From NCBI RefSeq assembly GCF_027484545.1, contig NZ_JAIXST010000303.1, forward strand, positions 1 to 33,052: a stretch of DNA of 33,052 nt. The letters are read 5' to 3'. Below the pieces are notes generated by a model. The model saw only the letters and a list, made by a program, of their open reading frames with translations, had not been told where the DNA came from and made no database searches. Origin of the DNA: Runella sp. (GTDB lineage Bacteria; Bacteroidota; Bacteroidia; Cytophagales; Spirosomataceae). Positions 7,988-16,377 of this stretch are shown in pieces. Positions within the stretch are counted from its first letter, which is position 1. Every line of letters starts with the position of its first letter. A program made the translations under genes and the position numbers.

Positions 7988-8836
7988 CTACAAAGAATCG
8001 TTTGCTTTTTTGAATTCTCGGGGCGTTTTACCCGTCACCGATTTGAAGGTCTTAGTGAAATGCGAAAGATTGTTGAAACCGTTGCTGTAACATACATCAG
8101 TAACGGTTTGATTTTGCATAAACATCTTGCAGGCTTGTTTTACGCGGTATTCGTTGACAAAATCGGTAAAAGTCATCTGCATGATTTTCTTAAAATACCG
8201 ACAAAAAGAAGGGACGGTAAGATTGGCTAAATCAGCCACGGTTTGTAAATCAATCTCCTGTTGGTAGTTTTTTTCAACATACGCATAAATTTGACGGATT
8301 CGAGCTTCTTCCCGATGACTGTGTTCGTAACTCAATCCGTTTATTTTGAGCAGGTTGTATTCTTTGGTAGTAGCCAGCGTTTGCAAAATGAGTAGGAGTT
8401 GAATCAGTCGGTCAAAATGGCTCAAATGGGGCAATTTGAGCATTTGGGCAGCCACTTGCTGACGGGTTTTGCCGTAGAAATTAAGTCCCTGTTTGGAAAG
8501 TTCAAACAGTCGTTTTACGTCATGGAGCTCGGGGCTTTGAAGAAAGGCCTCCCCTAGAAAATCATCCCTTAGCTGAATCACAATTTCCTCGTGTTCGTTG
8601 TCAGCGCCATACCCAAAGTTAAGGTGCGGCACGTTGGGACCGATAAACATCAGTTCGCCTTCCTCAAAGTGGGACAGATGTTGGCCGATGTGCCGTTTGC
8701 CTGAGCCTTTGTGAATATAGACAATCTCGTATTCAGGGTGTTGATGCCAGAAAAACCGATCTTCGTGCGAGCGCCATCGTAATACTCTAAAGGAGCTTCC
8801 TCGGTCGGGGGTAATGTTTTCGTACTCAGTTTTCAT
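7988..8836 (-). CDS. AraC-family transcriptional regulator with cupin domain
   Basis: A 282-aa DNA-binding regulator. The N-terminal half is a cupin-like sensor (FFWHQHPEYEIVYIHKGSG, FEEGELMFIGPNVPH), expected to bind a small effector, often a sugar. The C-terminal ~100 residues carry the two helix-turn-helix units: DLQTVADLANLTVPSFCRYF and VTDVCYSNGFNNLSHFTKTF, ending TGKTPREFKK. It is full length for the family. Its domain order and FCRYFKK motif match the two damaged AraC genes at the right end of the window, which serve as a comparison. It converges on the coiled-coil gene and diverges from the helicase leader region. The target genes cannot be deduced. Confidence 0.93.
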   Translation of the reverse strand: MKTEYENITPDRGSSFRVLRWRSHEDRFFWHQHPEYEIVYIHKGSGKRHIGQHLSHFEEGELMFIGPNVPHLNFGYGADNEHEEIVIQLRDDFLGEAFLQSPELHDVKRLFELSKQGLNFYGKTRQQVAAQMLKLPHLSHFDRLIQLLLILQTLATTKEYNLLKINGLSYEHSHREEARIRQIYAYVEKNYQQEIDLQTVADLANLTVPSFCRYFKKIMQMTFTDFVNEYRVKQACKMFMQNQTVTDVCYSNGFNNLSHFTKTFKSVTGKTPREFKKANDSL

Positions 8837-8941
8837 GCCTGGTTGTCGTAAAAATCACTGTAAATATTGCCAAAATGTTAAAGTAGAACAAATGATGGAA
8901 AAAAGGGGATAATTAATTGGTAAATTATTTGCCGATATTTG

Positions 8942-9025
8942 CGTTATAATTTAGTGTCGACGACAGGAGACTTTTCTCGCTAAAAACCTATGATGATATC
9001 GAAAGCGGCTTTAGCCGCTTTTTTT
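8942..9025 (+). ncRNA. Candidate short terminated transcript upstream of the helicase
   Basis: The 187-nt region between the AraC start and the helicase promoter holds a small stem (GGAGA...TCTC near 8965-8978), an A-rich linker and a strong terminator at 9002-9025. Because the helicase has its own promoter after that terminator, whatever is terminated here must be a separate short RNA. A 16-codon frame (MMISKAALAAFFVGLL, 8990-9040) overlaps the hairpin. I could not match a known RNA family, the promoter is poorly defined, and the 5' end is a guess. Confidence 0.25.
9002..9025 (+). terminator. Rho-independent terminator upstream of the helicase
   Basis: AAAGCGGC (9002-9009), loop TTTA and GCCGCTTT (9014-9021) continue into T to 9025. 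This is a compact, strong intrinsic terminator on the plus strand. No plus-strand gene ends near it, since the coiled-coil gene stops a kilobase earlier beyond a minus-strand gene. Confidence 0.75.
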
Positions 9026-9042
9026 GTGGGCCTTCTGTAGCA

Positions 9043-9073
9043 TTTGCTATTTTCATCATGGATGGTATCTTTG
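9043..9073 (+). promoter_or_regulatory. Consensus Bacteroidota promoter for the helicase gene
   Basis: TTTG at 9043-9046 and TATCTTTG at 9066-9073 match the -33 and -7 consensus exactly and are 19 nt apart. Transcription would start near 9080, leaving a leader of about 70 nt before the ATG at 9153. This supports the internal ATG as the true start. Confidence 0.7.
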
Positions 9074-9152
9074 TAAGTATTCGAAAAGTGTATCTACTTC
9101 AAAAGGTAGAAATTGTGCCTTTTCGACCCGTTTTACCTTGTTTTTTTTATTT

Positions 9153-12098
9153 ATGAAAGTATCTACCAGTCAACCTTTTACGATTGTTTATTCCCTTTTT
9201 CAGCACGAATATTTGGGCTATTTGTTCGGCTCGTACATGGTGCAAATTAATAGCAGAGGGGAATTGACGTTGCTGAATCAAATTGTTTCAACGAAAAACG
9301 TGAAAGAATTTGCCGCAGGCTTAGACAAAGAAGACTTTGAATTGGTAAAAGCTATTGAAGCGATTCAGCAGGACACTATTCTCAAAAAGTTTAACCCTAA
9401 AAAATTGTCGGCCTTCGATTTTTTCCTGAAAGTGTATGATGTTCAAAAAGGAGATAAGTTGCTACAGGAGGCAATCACGGGTTATATTGAGAATGTAAAA
9501 GCCGAGATTTTACAAAAATTACACGATAAACGTATATACATCATGGGCAATGACAATAATCCTGCGTGGATGCCCACACAACGAATGCCTGACCGTGCTA
9601 AGGTGTATTTTCACTTTGTACGAAACGAAGAAAATACCCATTATTTCCCGATTTTAAAGTACAATAATGAGCGACTTCAGATTCGAAATAATAATGCCTT
9701 TTTAGTATGCGATGAACCAGCCTGGCTTATCATTGAAAATAAACTATACCATTTTGATAAATACGTTGAAGGAAAGAAGATTCGGCCTTTTTTGACCAAA
9801 AACCACATCATCATTCCGAGGAATGTAGAAGAACAGTATTATCAGCGGTTTGTGGCGCCGTTGGTGTCTACCTATGAGGTTTTTGCCCAGGGTTTTGAGA
9901 TTAAATACGAGACGGCCGAACTTATTCCGGTGTTGAATATCTCAGAAAACAGTTTGTCCTCAAATGCAATTCCTGCACTTTTTAATACTCAAAATTCCAT
10001 TACCGAAGCACCTGAAAACGACCAGACACAGGTCATTTTTGAGTTGTCTTTTCGCTACGGAAACTTTAATTTTAAATTTGATAGTTTTGCGGCCCATGCC
10101 AACGTCAGCTTAGAAAAAAAGGGAGACAGTTATTTGTTTCATAAAGTACGTCGTAACCTGAAAATAGAAAAAGATAAGATTCTTTTTTTGAAAGAACTCG
10201 GGTTAAACATAGGTCAGGGACGATGCGTATTGCCTAAAAATGATGCGTTTGAATGGATACAATCAATGCATTTTCAATTACATGAAGCCGGTGTTTTGCT
10301 TCATCAAAATACGGAAAACAGTAAACGGTATTTCTTGGGTTATTCGTCCATCGACATTTCGTTTCAGGAAACCCGCGACTGGTTTGATATCTATGCTACA
10401 GTCAGATTCGGGACGTTTGAAATCCCGTTTATCAAACTCCGAAACCTGATTTTGGCGAGGAAAAAGGAGTTTGTTTTGCCCAATGGTGAAGTGGCCGTCA
10501 TCCCCGAAACATGGTTGACCAAATATTCTGAACTGTTCGCTTTTGCTGAGTATGACCCTGACAGTCAGCAATTATTGCTGCGGAAACATCACCTCGCGCT
10601 CGTGCAGGAATTTGCGGAGGATAGTTTGGCAACGGTGGTCATGAACCGAAAATTGGAGAAACTGCTTGATTTCAGCGAAATAGAAGAGCAAGCTTTGCCT
10701 GCGGGATTTGTAGGTACATTGCGACCTTACCAAAAAGCAGGCTATGATTGGATTAATTTTCTGGGAACGTATCGTTTTGGCGGTTGTTTAGCTGATGACA
10801 TGGGGTTGGGGAAAACCGTTACCACTTTGGCAATGTTGCAATACCAAAAAGAAAAGGGTTCAGAACGTCCCTCATTACTGGTGATGCCTACGTCACTGTT
10901 GTACAACTGGGAATTGGAAGCGAAGAAATTTACCCCTCAACTGCGGGTATTGGTATATACTGGGACCAACCGGGATAAAAATTTCCGCTATTTTGACGAT
11001 TATGATCTGATACTTACCTCTTACGGCATTGTACGGATTGACGTAGATTTGTTGAAGATGTATCGGTTCAATTACATTATTTTGGATGAGTCGCAGGCGA
11101 TTAAAAACCCTTCGTCGCACATTACAAAAGCCGTTATGGAATTGGAGGCCGGTCATCGTTTGATTTTGACGGGTACGCCGCTCGAAAATACCACGATGGA
11201 CTTGTGGACCCAAATGACGTTTGCCAACCCCGGACTGTTGGGAAGTCAATCGTATTTTCGCTCTTATTTTCAGGTTCCGATTGAAAAACAGAATGATGAG
11301 CAGCGAATGCGGAAACTGTATGCGCTGATTAAGCCATTTATGTTGCGTCGTCACAAATCGCAGGTAGCGCTGGATTTGCCACCTAAAGTAGAAAGCGTGC
11401 ATTATTGCGAAATGGCCGAAGAGCAGGAGCAACGCTATGAAGAAACCAAGTCGTACTATCGTAATTTTATTTTGGAACACATTGAGGAAGAGGGGATTTC
11501 CAAATCGCAAATTGTAGTGTTGCAGGGCTTGACCAAACTTCGTCAATTGGCTAATCATCCGAGGATGATTGATGAAAGCTACGAAGGGGAGTCGGGAAAA
11601 CTGGAAGAAATTCAGTCGAAACTGGAAGAATTGATGAGTGAAAACCATAAAGTTTTGATTTTCAGTCAATTTATTCGACACCTTACTATAATTCGGCGCT
11701 ACTTGGATGAAAAAGGAATTCGTTATGCTTATTTGGATGGCTCCACGACCGACCGACAGGCGCAGGTGGAGCTTTTTCAACAGGACGAAACGATAAAAAT
11801 ATTTCTTATTTCGCTCAAAGCAGGGGGGCTTGGCCTCAATCTTACCGCCGCCGATTATGTTTTTATTCTCGACCCGTGGTGGAATCCTGCCATTGAGGCT
11901 CAGGCGGTTGACCGCGCTCACCGCATCGGGCAGCAAAAAACGGTGTTTACCTATAAGTTTATTACCAAAAATTCGGTGGAAGAAAAGATTTTGGATTTAC
12001 AGCGCAGTAAGCAAAAACTGTTTAATAACCTGATTACGACCGAAGAAAGCTTTGTGAAATCGTTGACCAAAGAAGATATTTTGGAATTGTTGGCTTAA
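9153..12098 (+). CDS. SNF2/RapA-type DEAD-like helicase
   Basis: A Swi2/Snf2-family ATP-dependent DNA translocase, 981 aa. The ~530-residue N-terminal region is family-specific. The ATPase core starts near residue 528 (LRPYQKAGYDWINFL), with Walker A as ADDMGLGKT (~550), motif II as LDESQAIKN (~644) and motif III as LTGTPLEN. The helicase C lobe holds LIFSQFIRHL, LDGSTTDR, SLKAGGLGLNLTAADYV and motif VI RAHRIGQ (~922). No SWIM zinc motif is evident. The frame is open to a TTG at 9024, but the promoter at 9043-9073 and the natural MKVSTSQPF start favour 9153. It is a stand-alone gene with no methyltransferase or nuclease beside it, so I read it as a housekeeping remodeller rather than part of a defence system. 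Confidence 0.95.
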   Translation: MKVSTSQPFTIVYSLFQHEYLGYLFGSYMVQINSRGELTLLNQIVSTKNVKEFAAGLDKEDFELVKAIEAIQQDTILKKFNPKKLSAFDFFLKVYDVQKGDKLLQEAITGYIENVKAEILQKLHDKRIYIMGNDNNPAWMPTQRMPDRAKVYFHFVRNEENTHYFPILKYNNERLQIRNNNAFLVCDEPAWLIIENKLYHFDKYVEGKKIRPFLTKNHIIIPRNVEEQYYQRFVAPLVSTYEVFAQGFEIKYETAELIPVLNISENSLSSNAIPALFNTQNSITEAPENDQTQVIFELSFRYGNFNFKFDSFAAHANVSLEKKGDSYLFHKVRRNLKIEKDKILFLKELGLNIGQGRCVLPKNDAFEWIQSMHFQLHEAGVLLHQNTENSKRYFLGYSSIDISFQETRDWFDIYATVRFGTFEIPFIKLRNLILARKKEFVLPNGEVAVIPETWLTKYSELFAFAEYDPDSQQLLLRKHHLALVQEFAEDSLATVVMNRKLEKLLDFSEIEEQALPAGFVGTLRPYQKAGYDWINFLGTYRFGGCLADDMGLGKTVTTLAMLQYQKEKGSERPSLLVMPTSLLYNWELEAKKFTPQLRVLVYTGTNRDKNFRYFDDYDLILTSYGIVRIDVDLLKMYRFNYIILDESQAIKNPSSHITKAVMELEAGHRLILTGTPLENTTMDLWTQMTFANPGLLGSQSYFRSYFQVPIEKQNDEQRMRKLYALIKPFMLRRHKSQVALDLPPKVESVHYCEMAEEQEQRYEETKSYYRNFILEHIEEEGISKSQIVVLQGLTKLRQLANHPRMIDESYEGESGKLEEIQSKLEELMSENHKVLIFSQFIRHLTIIRRYLDEKGIRYAYLDGSTTDRQAQVELFQQDETIKIFLISLKAGGLGLNLTAADYVFILDPWWNPAIEAQAVDRAHRIGQQKTVFTYKFITKNSVEEKILDLQRSKQKLFNNLITTEESFVKSLTKEDILELLA

Positions 12099-12100
12099 AA

Positions 12101-12240
12101 TAGTTTACAGTAGGCAGTTCACAGTTTACAGTTGGGAGTTTAAATCGATAGTAAAGGCAAGGCCGACCTTGCCGGTGTCCTCACAGGCAACATTTGTTCG
12201 GGAAAATCAATGAACAACATCTTATCTTAAAATCAACAAA
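12101..12240. repeat. 140-bp tandem duplication, copy 1
   Basis: The first of two adjacent 140-bp units that differ at one base (A12160 here, G12300 in copy 2). It starts with intergenic words (cagtttacag, ggcagttcacag) and ends with the same bases that encode the last residues and stop of the T9SS protein in copy 2. This copy therefore contains a detached duplicate of that gene's 3' end (LLILR, stop). Confidence 0.95.
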
Positions 12241-12380
12241 TAGTTTACAGTAGGCAGTTCACAGTTTACAGTTGGGAGTTTAAATCGATAGTAAAGGCAG
12301 GGCCGACCTTGCCGGTGTCCTCACAGGCAACATTTGTTCGGGAAAATCAATGAACAACATCTTATCTTAAAATCAACAAA
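12241..12380. repeat. 140-bp tandem duplication, copy 2
   Basis: The second unit, continuous with the T9SS gene: its last 19 bases (12362-12380) are the terminal codons LLILR and stop on the minus strand. Near-identity of the copies implies a recent duplication. No inverted repeat or transposase gene is present, so slippage or unequal recombination is more likely than insertion-sequence movement. Confidence 0.95.
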
Positions 12381-14527
12381 CGACCTCGGTAGGTATGCCC
12401 CTGCGGATTGGTGCGAATGACGTAGGCGTAACTGCCTGTGGGAAGAGAGGTGCCATTGTAAGTACCGTCGAAAATAGCTTTGCGTTCTTTGGTAGATTCA
12501 AAAATGGCGTGGCCCCAGCGGTCGTAAATCAAAACTTCGGTTTCGGGAAATTCTTCCAGCCCTTTAATTTCCCACGTATCGTTGAGTCCGTCGCCGTTGG
12601 GCGTAAAAACGTCGGGGATATGTACACCCTGACTGATACCGATGGTAATGTCGTCCTTGTTTGAACAACCGTTGGCATCCGTAACTTTTAGAGAATACGT
12701 CGTGGTTTTGTCGGGTGAAGCAAAAGGCGAAGCACTGGTAGACAAATCGAGCCCAAGGGGCGGAGTCCATTGGTAAGTGTAGGCAGCTCCTAAATTTCCG
12801 TTTTTGTTAAGTTGCACACTGCTTTTGCTGGATATATCCTGATCGGGTCCTAAATTGACAACCGGCGCCGTGACAACTTCCGCAGTTTGCTTGGTGCTTC
12901 CATTTACGCAGGATTTGGCATCATTGATTGTGTACGTAATGTCGTGTTTTCCGGCACCTGCTGTTTTTGGATTAAATTTATTTCCCGATACACCTTTTCC
13001 CGTAAAAGTCCCTCCCATCGGGGTTCCTGTCAACAGGACCGAGGCGGTATCATTGCTGCACCGGTCAGGGATTGCCTGCATTGTAATCGAAGATTGAGCA
13101 AATGGTTTTACTTCAAATGGGGGTGAGGTACCTACGCAGCCGTTGGGGTTAGTGACCTTCACTGTATACTTACCAATTTGTTTTACATCGTATTGAGCGA
13201 ATGGCGCATTGGGAAGGGGTACACTGTCAAGCAACCATTGGTATTTAACCTCTTTTTCGGAAGGCAAGGCTGTCAGTTGCAAGGGATTACCTACGCAAAA
13301 TAATCCACCTGGAACGGACGAAATGGTCGTTACTGTAGGATTTGGAACCACTTTGATTGGAACGGGGGAAGATTCGGAGGTATTGCAGGCTCCTTTTTTC
13401 TTTAAAACCACGGAGTAGCTTGCGGCTTCTTTTACAACCAAAATCGAATCTTTACTACCCGTTATTAAGACGCCTTCTTTAAACCATTCGTAGGTAATAT
13501 TGGGCTGATTGGCACCTGCATTCAGTTGAACGTTTTTTCCTTCACAAAAGGTTGGAGAGGCTGCTACTGTAGGGCGGTTTACCTCGCTTACACGTATGAC
13601 AGCAGGCGGCGGTGTCAAACAATCTTCGACTTGGATTTGATATTCGCGGTAGGTTTCACTCAATTTTACTCCCGAACGCCTGTGTTCCAGTAAAAAACCA
13701 ACGGTATATACGCCCGTACGAGTGGGTTTGGCCGAAATAACTACATTAGTTGCCCCCTGCCCGCTGAAAATATTGGGAGGAAGAGGCGGCAGTGAAAAAT
13801 TGCCCCCTGGCATCATCTGATTTTCAGAAAAACCTGCTTTCCAATCGACTTTCCGATAAGATACCCCTCCAGTATTTCCTGTCAGAGGGGAAGTATTTGT
13901 AATCGTCAGATTAAAAGTAGTTCGGTTAAGGTTGGTTTTCAGAGGAACAGATCGGACCTGTAAACTGAAATTGGTTTCGGAATTGGCACAAAAATAATTG
14001 AAGGAATTGGGCACCCATTGCGGAGTGGTTTTGCCGGGCTCGGACGTATCAAAATACTCCCACAGGTATTGAGGAGAAAACCAGTGATAAAGAACTATAG
14101 TTGAAGAAGCTACATTGTCAGTAGCATTGCGCGGACCAACAGGGTCATTAATGATATAGTAACCGTCAGCATCCGAAAAATCCTGAGGTTTAAGCGTTAG
14201 ATTGTAGTTGTAGCGTACAAATAAGTACTCCGTTTTACTGCTTTTATCGCAGGAAACAGTAGAATCGCTTCCACTAATGTCATTGCTTTTGTCCGCGATA
14301 AATTCTCGAATAAATTGATTGTCTTTTTTTCGGTAAATGCCAAAACGAAGTTTAGACGGAAGAACGTCATACCCGGCCTTGTCGGCAAAGAAAGTACAAC
14401 CTACGCCGTATGAATAAGGCTGATTATCAATAATGCGACGGTCTATTTGTCCACCATAAATACGCTGGGCTTGTGCTGTAGTAAGGCAGCAAAGAAACAG
14501 AAAAAGAAGCCCTACGTTTGTACGCAT
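12362..14527 (-). CDS. T9SS type B sorted Ig-like surface protein (gliding-motility C-terminal domain)
   Basis: A 721-aa secreted protein. Signal peptide MRTNVGLLFLFLCCLTTAQA is followed by a ~300-residue region of unknown fold. Several Ig/PKD-like modules come next, each opening with Cys and carrying YEW or YQW cores (CEGKNVQLNAG...ITYEWF, CVGNPLQLTALP...VKYQWL, CSNDTASVLLTG, YTYQWTPPLGLDLS). The C-terminal ~85 residues are the gliding-motility/T9SS type B domain: IPDVFTPNGDGLNDTWEI, LIYDRWGHAIFES, LPTGSYAYVI, RGRLLILR. That domain routes the protein through the type IX secretion system across the outer membrane. Ligand or adhesion target is unknown. The 3' end lies inside the 140-bp tandem duplication, which leaves the gene itself intact. 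Confidence 0.93.
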   Translation of the reverse strand: MRTNVGLLFLFLCCLTTAQAQRIYGGQIDRRIIDNQPYSYGVGCTFFADKAGYDVLPSKLRFGIYRKKDNQFIREFIADKSNDISGSDSTVSCDKSSKTEYLFVRYNYNLTLKPQDFSDADGYYIINDPVGPRNATDNVASSTIVLYHWFSPQYLWEYFDTSEPGKTTPQWVPNSFNYFCANSETNFSLQVRSVPLKTNLNRTTFNLTITNTSPLTGNTGGVSYRKVDWKAGFSENQMMPGGNFSLPPLPPNIFSGQGATNVVISAKPTRTGVYTVGFLLEHRRSGVKLSETYREYQIQVEDCLTPPPAVIRVSEVNRPTVAASPTFCEGKNVQLNAGANQPNITYEWFKEGVLITGSKDSILVVKEAASYSVVLKKKGACNTSESSPVPIKVVPNPTVTTISSVPGGLFCVGNPLQLTALPSEKEVKYQWLLDSVPLPNAPFAQYDVKQIGKYTVKVTNPNGCVGTSPPFEVKPFAQSSITMQAIPDRCSNDTASVLLTGTPMGGTFTGKGVSGNKFNPKTAGAGKHDITYTINDAKSCVNGSTKQTAEVVTAPVVNLGPDQDISSKSSVQLNKNGNLGAAYTYQWTPPLGLDLSTSASPFASPDKTTTYSLKVTDANGCSNKDDITIGISQGVHIPDVFTPNGDGLNDTWEIKGLEEFPETEVLIYDRWGHAIFESTKERKAIFDGTYNGTSLPTGSYAYVIRTNPQGHTYRGRLLILR

Positions 14528-14553
14528 TTGTTACAATGAGTTTTACTGAAAAT

Positions 14554-14561
14554 CAAAATTA
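14554..14561 (-). promoter_or_regulatory. -7 box for the T9SS-sorted protein gene
   Basis: On the minus strand TAATTTTG matches TAnnTTTG exactly and lies 26 nt upstream of the ATG at 14527. The -33 element is not obvious. It faces the opposite box at 14584-14591, making a compact divergent promoter region. Confidence 0.4.
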
Positions 14562-14583
14562 GCCAAAATTCTACCCTCTTTGT

Positions 14584-14591
14584 TATTTTTG
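14584..14591 (+). promoter_or_regulatory. -7 box for the DNA glycosylase gene
   Basis: TATTTTTG matches TAnnTTTG exactly, 26 nt before the ATG at 14618. The -33 box is weak or absent. The spacing to the start codon mirrors that of the divergent gene. Confidence 0.45.
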
Positions 14592-14617
14592 TAGGACGCT
14601 CTAATCCGAATGATTCC

Positions 14618-15244
14618 ATGCAACGCCTCTCTATAGATTTCTATCACCAATACGATACGTTGATTCTTGCTCAGAAGTTGCTTGGCTGCACGTTGGTACA
14701 TGACAGTCCTGAAGGCCGAACCGCAGGAATCATTGTTGAAACCGAGGCTTATCTTACCGACGACCCCGCCTGTCATGCGTACCGTAAGAAAACCAACCGA
14801 AACGCTGCTATGTTTGGAAGGGCGGGTTCTGTTTATGTCTATCAGATTTATGGAATGCATTATTGCGTCAATATCGTCAGTGCGGAAGAGGGGCGGGGAG
14901 AAGCCGTCCTGATTCGGGCGTTAGAGCCTACAGAGGGGGTTAATTTAATGGAAGCCCGAAGAAAATTGAAAATGGGGGATAAAATAATTCGACAATCTGC
15001 ATTTGACCCCGCAGCGGCGTACCGTTCGAACTTATGCAATGGCCCCGCCAAATTAGTGCAGGCTATGGGGATTTCGATACCGAAACAGAACGGAAGCTCA
15101 CTCATTGACGGCTCATTGTACATTCTTCCAAGTATAACCAACGATTTTGAAATAGTGACCACCACTCGTATCGGCATTACTCAGGGTGCAGATTTGCCGT
15201 ATCGGTTTTATATCAAGGGAAATGCGTTTGTGAGTAGGAAATAA
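14618..15244 (+). CDS. 3-methyladenine DNA glycosylase (AAG/MPG family)
   Basis: A base-excision repair glycosylase removing alkylated and deaminated purines (3-methyladenine, hypoxanthine type), 208 aa, the usual bacterial length. The family core is clear: [20 protein letters not shown], then [12 protein letters not shown] with catalytic Glu43 and binding Tyr45, the [18 protein letters not shown] segment, [13 protein letters not shown] (which includes the intercalating-tyrosine region) and [11 protein letters not shown]. The later [13 protein letters not shown] is also typical. It acts on DNA in the cytoplasm. The gene is monocistronic, with its own promoter and a terminator overlapping its stop. 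Strong assignment. Confidence 0.95.
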   Translation: MQRLSIDFYHQYDTLILAQKLLGCTLVHDSPEGRTAGIIVETEAYLTDDPACHAYRKKTNRNAAMFGRAGSVYVYQIYGMHYCVNIVSAEEGRGEAVLIRALEPTEGVNLMEARRKLKMGDKIIRQSAFDPAAAYRSNLCNGPAKLVQAMGISIPKQNGSSLIDGSLYILPSITNDFEIVTTTRIGITQGADLPYRFYIKGNAFVSRK

Positions 15245-15278
15245 AAGCTGTCTTTTGTTTCCTCAGGCAGCTTTTATT
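15240..15278. terminator. Bidirectional terminator between glycosylase and MetE-like genes
   Basis: AATAAAAGCTGTCT (15240-15253) pairs with AGGCAGCTTTTATT (15265-15278) over 14 positions with one G-U wobble, around an 11-nt loop. It overlaps the glycosylase stop codon and serves the converging minus-strand gene as well. Confidence 0.8.
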
Positions 15279-15287
15279 GAAAAATAA

Positions 15288-16316
15288 TTATAATTCATTC
15301 CTCACCAACTTCGCCCCGTCGCACATGGCTTTTAGTTTTTGTTTGGTGGCCCATCGGGCGGTTTGGCTCATGCCGCAGTCGGGTGCTATGGCGAGTTTTT
15401 CGGCCGGGACGTAGGGTAAAATCTTGCGAATACGTTCGGCTACGTCTTCGGCCGTTTCGATGTAATAGCTTTTTACGTCAATAACCCCTACTGCTACGTC
15501 CATTTTTTCGGCAAATCGCTCTAATAAATGCACATCGGTGAAGTTCAAAACCGTCATTTCGGAATGCAGTTCATCTACGGTCATGTCCATAAAATCGGGT
15601 AACATGGGCGCAATGGTCTTTTTCCCTACCGAACGACCTTTATAATTACCAAAGCAGAGGTGCATAGATAGTCGCGTTTTTCCCACTCCCGGTGCTACAG
15701 TACGGTTAAAAATATCCACAAAACGCTTAGTATCCTCGCGGTAGGCGTAGCAACTCATGGAAGGCTCGTCCACGCATATTTCGGGGACACTTAGTGCTAC
15801 CAAATCTTCAATTTCTTTGCGTACCAACGGCAAAATCGCTTCCGTCACTTCCCAACGGTCTTTGTAAAAACTGCCCGGATTGAGTCGTCCTGCAAGCGTA
15901 TAGGGTCCAGGAATGGACATTTTAATCATTTGCCCTTCGGGAGCAAGGCGTTTGAGGCGTTTGTATTCTTCCACTACTCCTAAGCCTTTGGGGGCAGTAA
16001 GCGGCTCCACAATGCTGTTTTTGCCACGCTGGTCGTGGGCGGGCGGGCCGTATTTTCGGGTTTCGGAACTATCATTTTGAATCCCTTTGATGAACCCGTA
16101 AAATGAAAGATTGAAATCCAGCCGAGTTTGCTCGCCATCCGTAATGACATCGAGACCGGCAGTCACTTGGTCGTGAACGGCGGCAATGACGGCGTCATCA
16201 ATCATCTCGGCAATGTCGGCGGGACCGAATTTATCTAAGTTCATGCCAGCAAATTCGAGCCAGCCTGGAAACGGCATTGAGCCTACTACGGTGGTTTTTA
16301 TAGGAAGAGGTTGCAT
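15288..16316 (-). CDS. Cobalamin-independent methionine synthase-like protein (MetE C-terminal type)
   Basis: A 342-aa TIM-barrel protein matching the catalytic C-terminal half of MetE rather than the full two-domain enzyme of about 750 aa. Visible features are the N-terminal VVGSMPFPGW, the conserved VTAGLDVITDGEQ, SIPGPYTLAGRL, the zinc-site candidates HLCFGN (His and Cys) and DCGMSQ (Cys), and a Glu in the DELHSE region. Such short forms use simple methyl donors or act in methionine or other thiol methyl transfers; the donor cannot be predicted here. The start codon is preceded by only 4 nt and then an AATGAGTG repeat tract. It is the last gene of the minus-strand run and ends at a terminator. 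Confidence 0.85.
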   Translation of the reverse strand: MQPLPIKTTVVGSMPFPGWLEFAGMNLDKFGPADIAEMIDDAVIAAVHDQVTAGLDVITDGEQTRLDFNLSFYGFIKGIQNDSSETRKYGPPAHDQRGKNSIVEPLTAPKGLGVVEEYKRLKRLAPEGQMIKMSIPGPYTLAGRLNPGSFYKDRWEVTEAILPLVRKEIEDLVALSVPEICVDEPSMSCYAYREDTKRFVDIFNRTVAPGVGKTRLSMHLCFGNYKGRSVGKKTIAPMLPDFMDMTVDELHSEMTVLNFTDVHLLERFAEKMDVAVGVIDVKSYYIETAEDVAERIRKILPYVPAEKLAIAPDCGMSQTARWATKQKLKAMCDGAKLVRNEL

Positions 16317-16320
16317 ATCA

Positions 16321-16360
16321 AATGAGTGAATGAGTGAATGAGTGAATGAGTGAATGAGTG
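16321..16360. repeat. AATGAGTG octamer tandem repeat (5 copies)
   Basis: Five perfect head-to-tail copies of AATGAGTG fill most of the 61-bp gap between the GNAT stop and the MetE-like start codon. On the transcribed strand it reads CACTCATT. The same octamer occurs in expanded form inside the coding region near 21471-21517. Copy-number change here would alter the spacing ahead of the MetE-like start. Confidence 0.95.
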
Positions 16361-16377
16361 AAACAGCCTTCTGTTTA

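Noticed and set aside
8955-9000. preQ1-like riboswitch upstream of the helicase
   Set aside because: The stem plus A-rich tail is superficially similar, but the loop sequence required by the class is absent and the downstream gene is not related to queuosine.
9024-9152. Longer helicase N-terminus beginning at a TTG
   Set aside because: The extension contains the terminator tail and an exact consensus promoter and has no protein-like features; ATG 9153 fits better.
9153-12098. SNF2 helicase as part of an anti-phage island
   Set aside because: No nuclease, methyltransferase, phospholipase or other defence partner is adjacent; it has its own promoter and ordinary neighbours.
12101-12380. Insertion sequence or MITE at the 140-bp repeats
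   Set aside because: No terminal inverted repeats or target duplications; units are head-to-tail and include a gene end, fitting tandem duplication.
16321-16360. CRISPR-like array
   Set aside because: Octamers are contiguous without spacers, and no cas genes are present.
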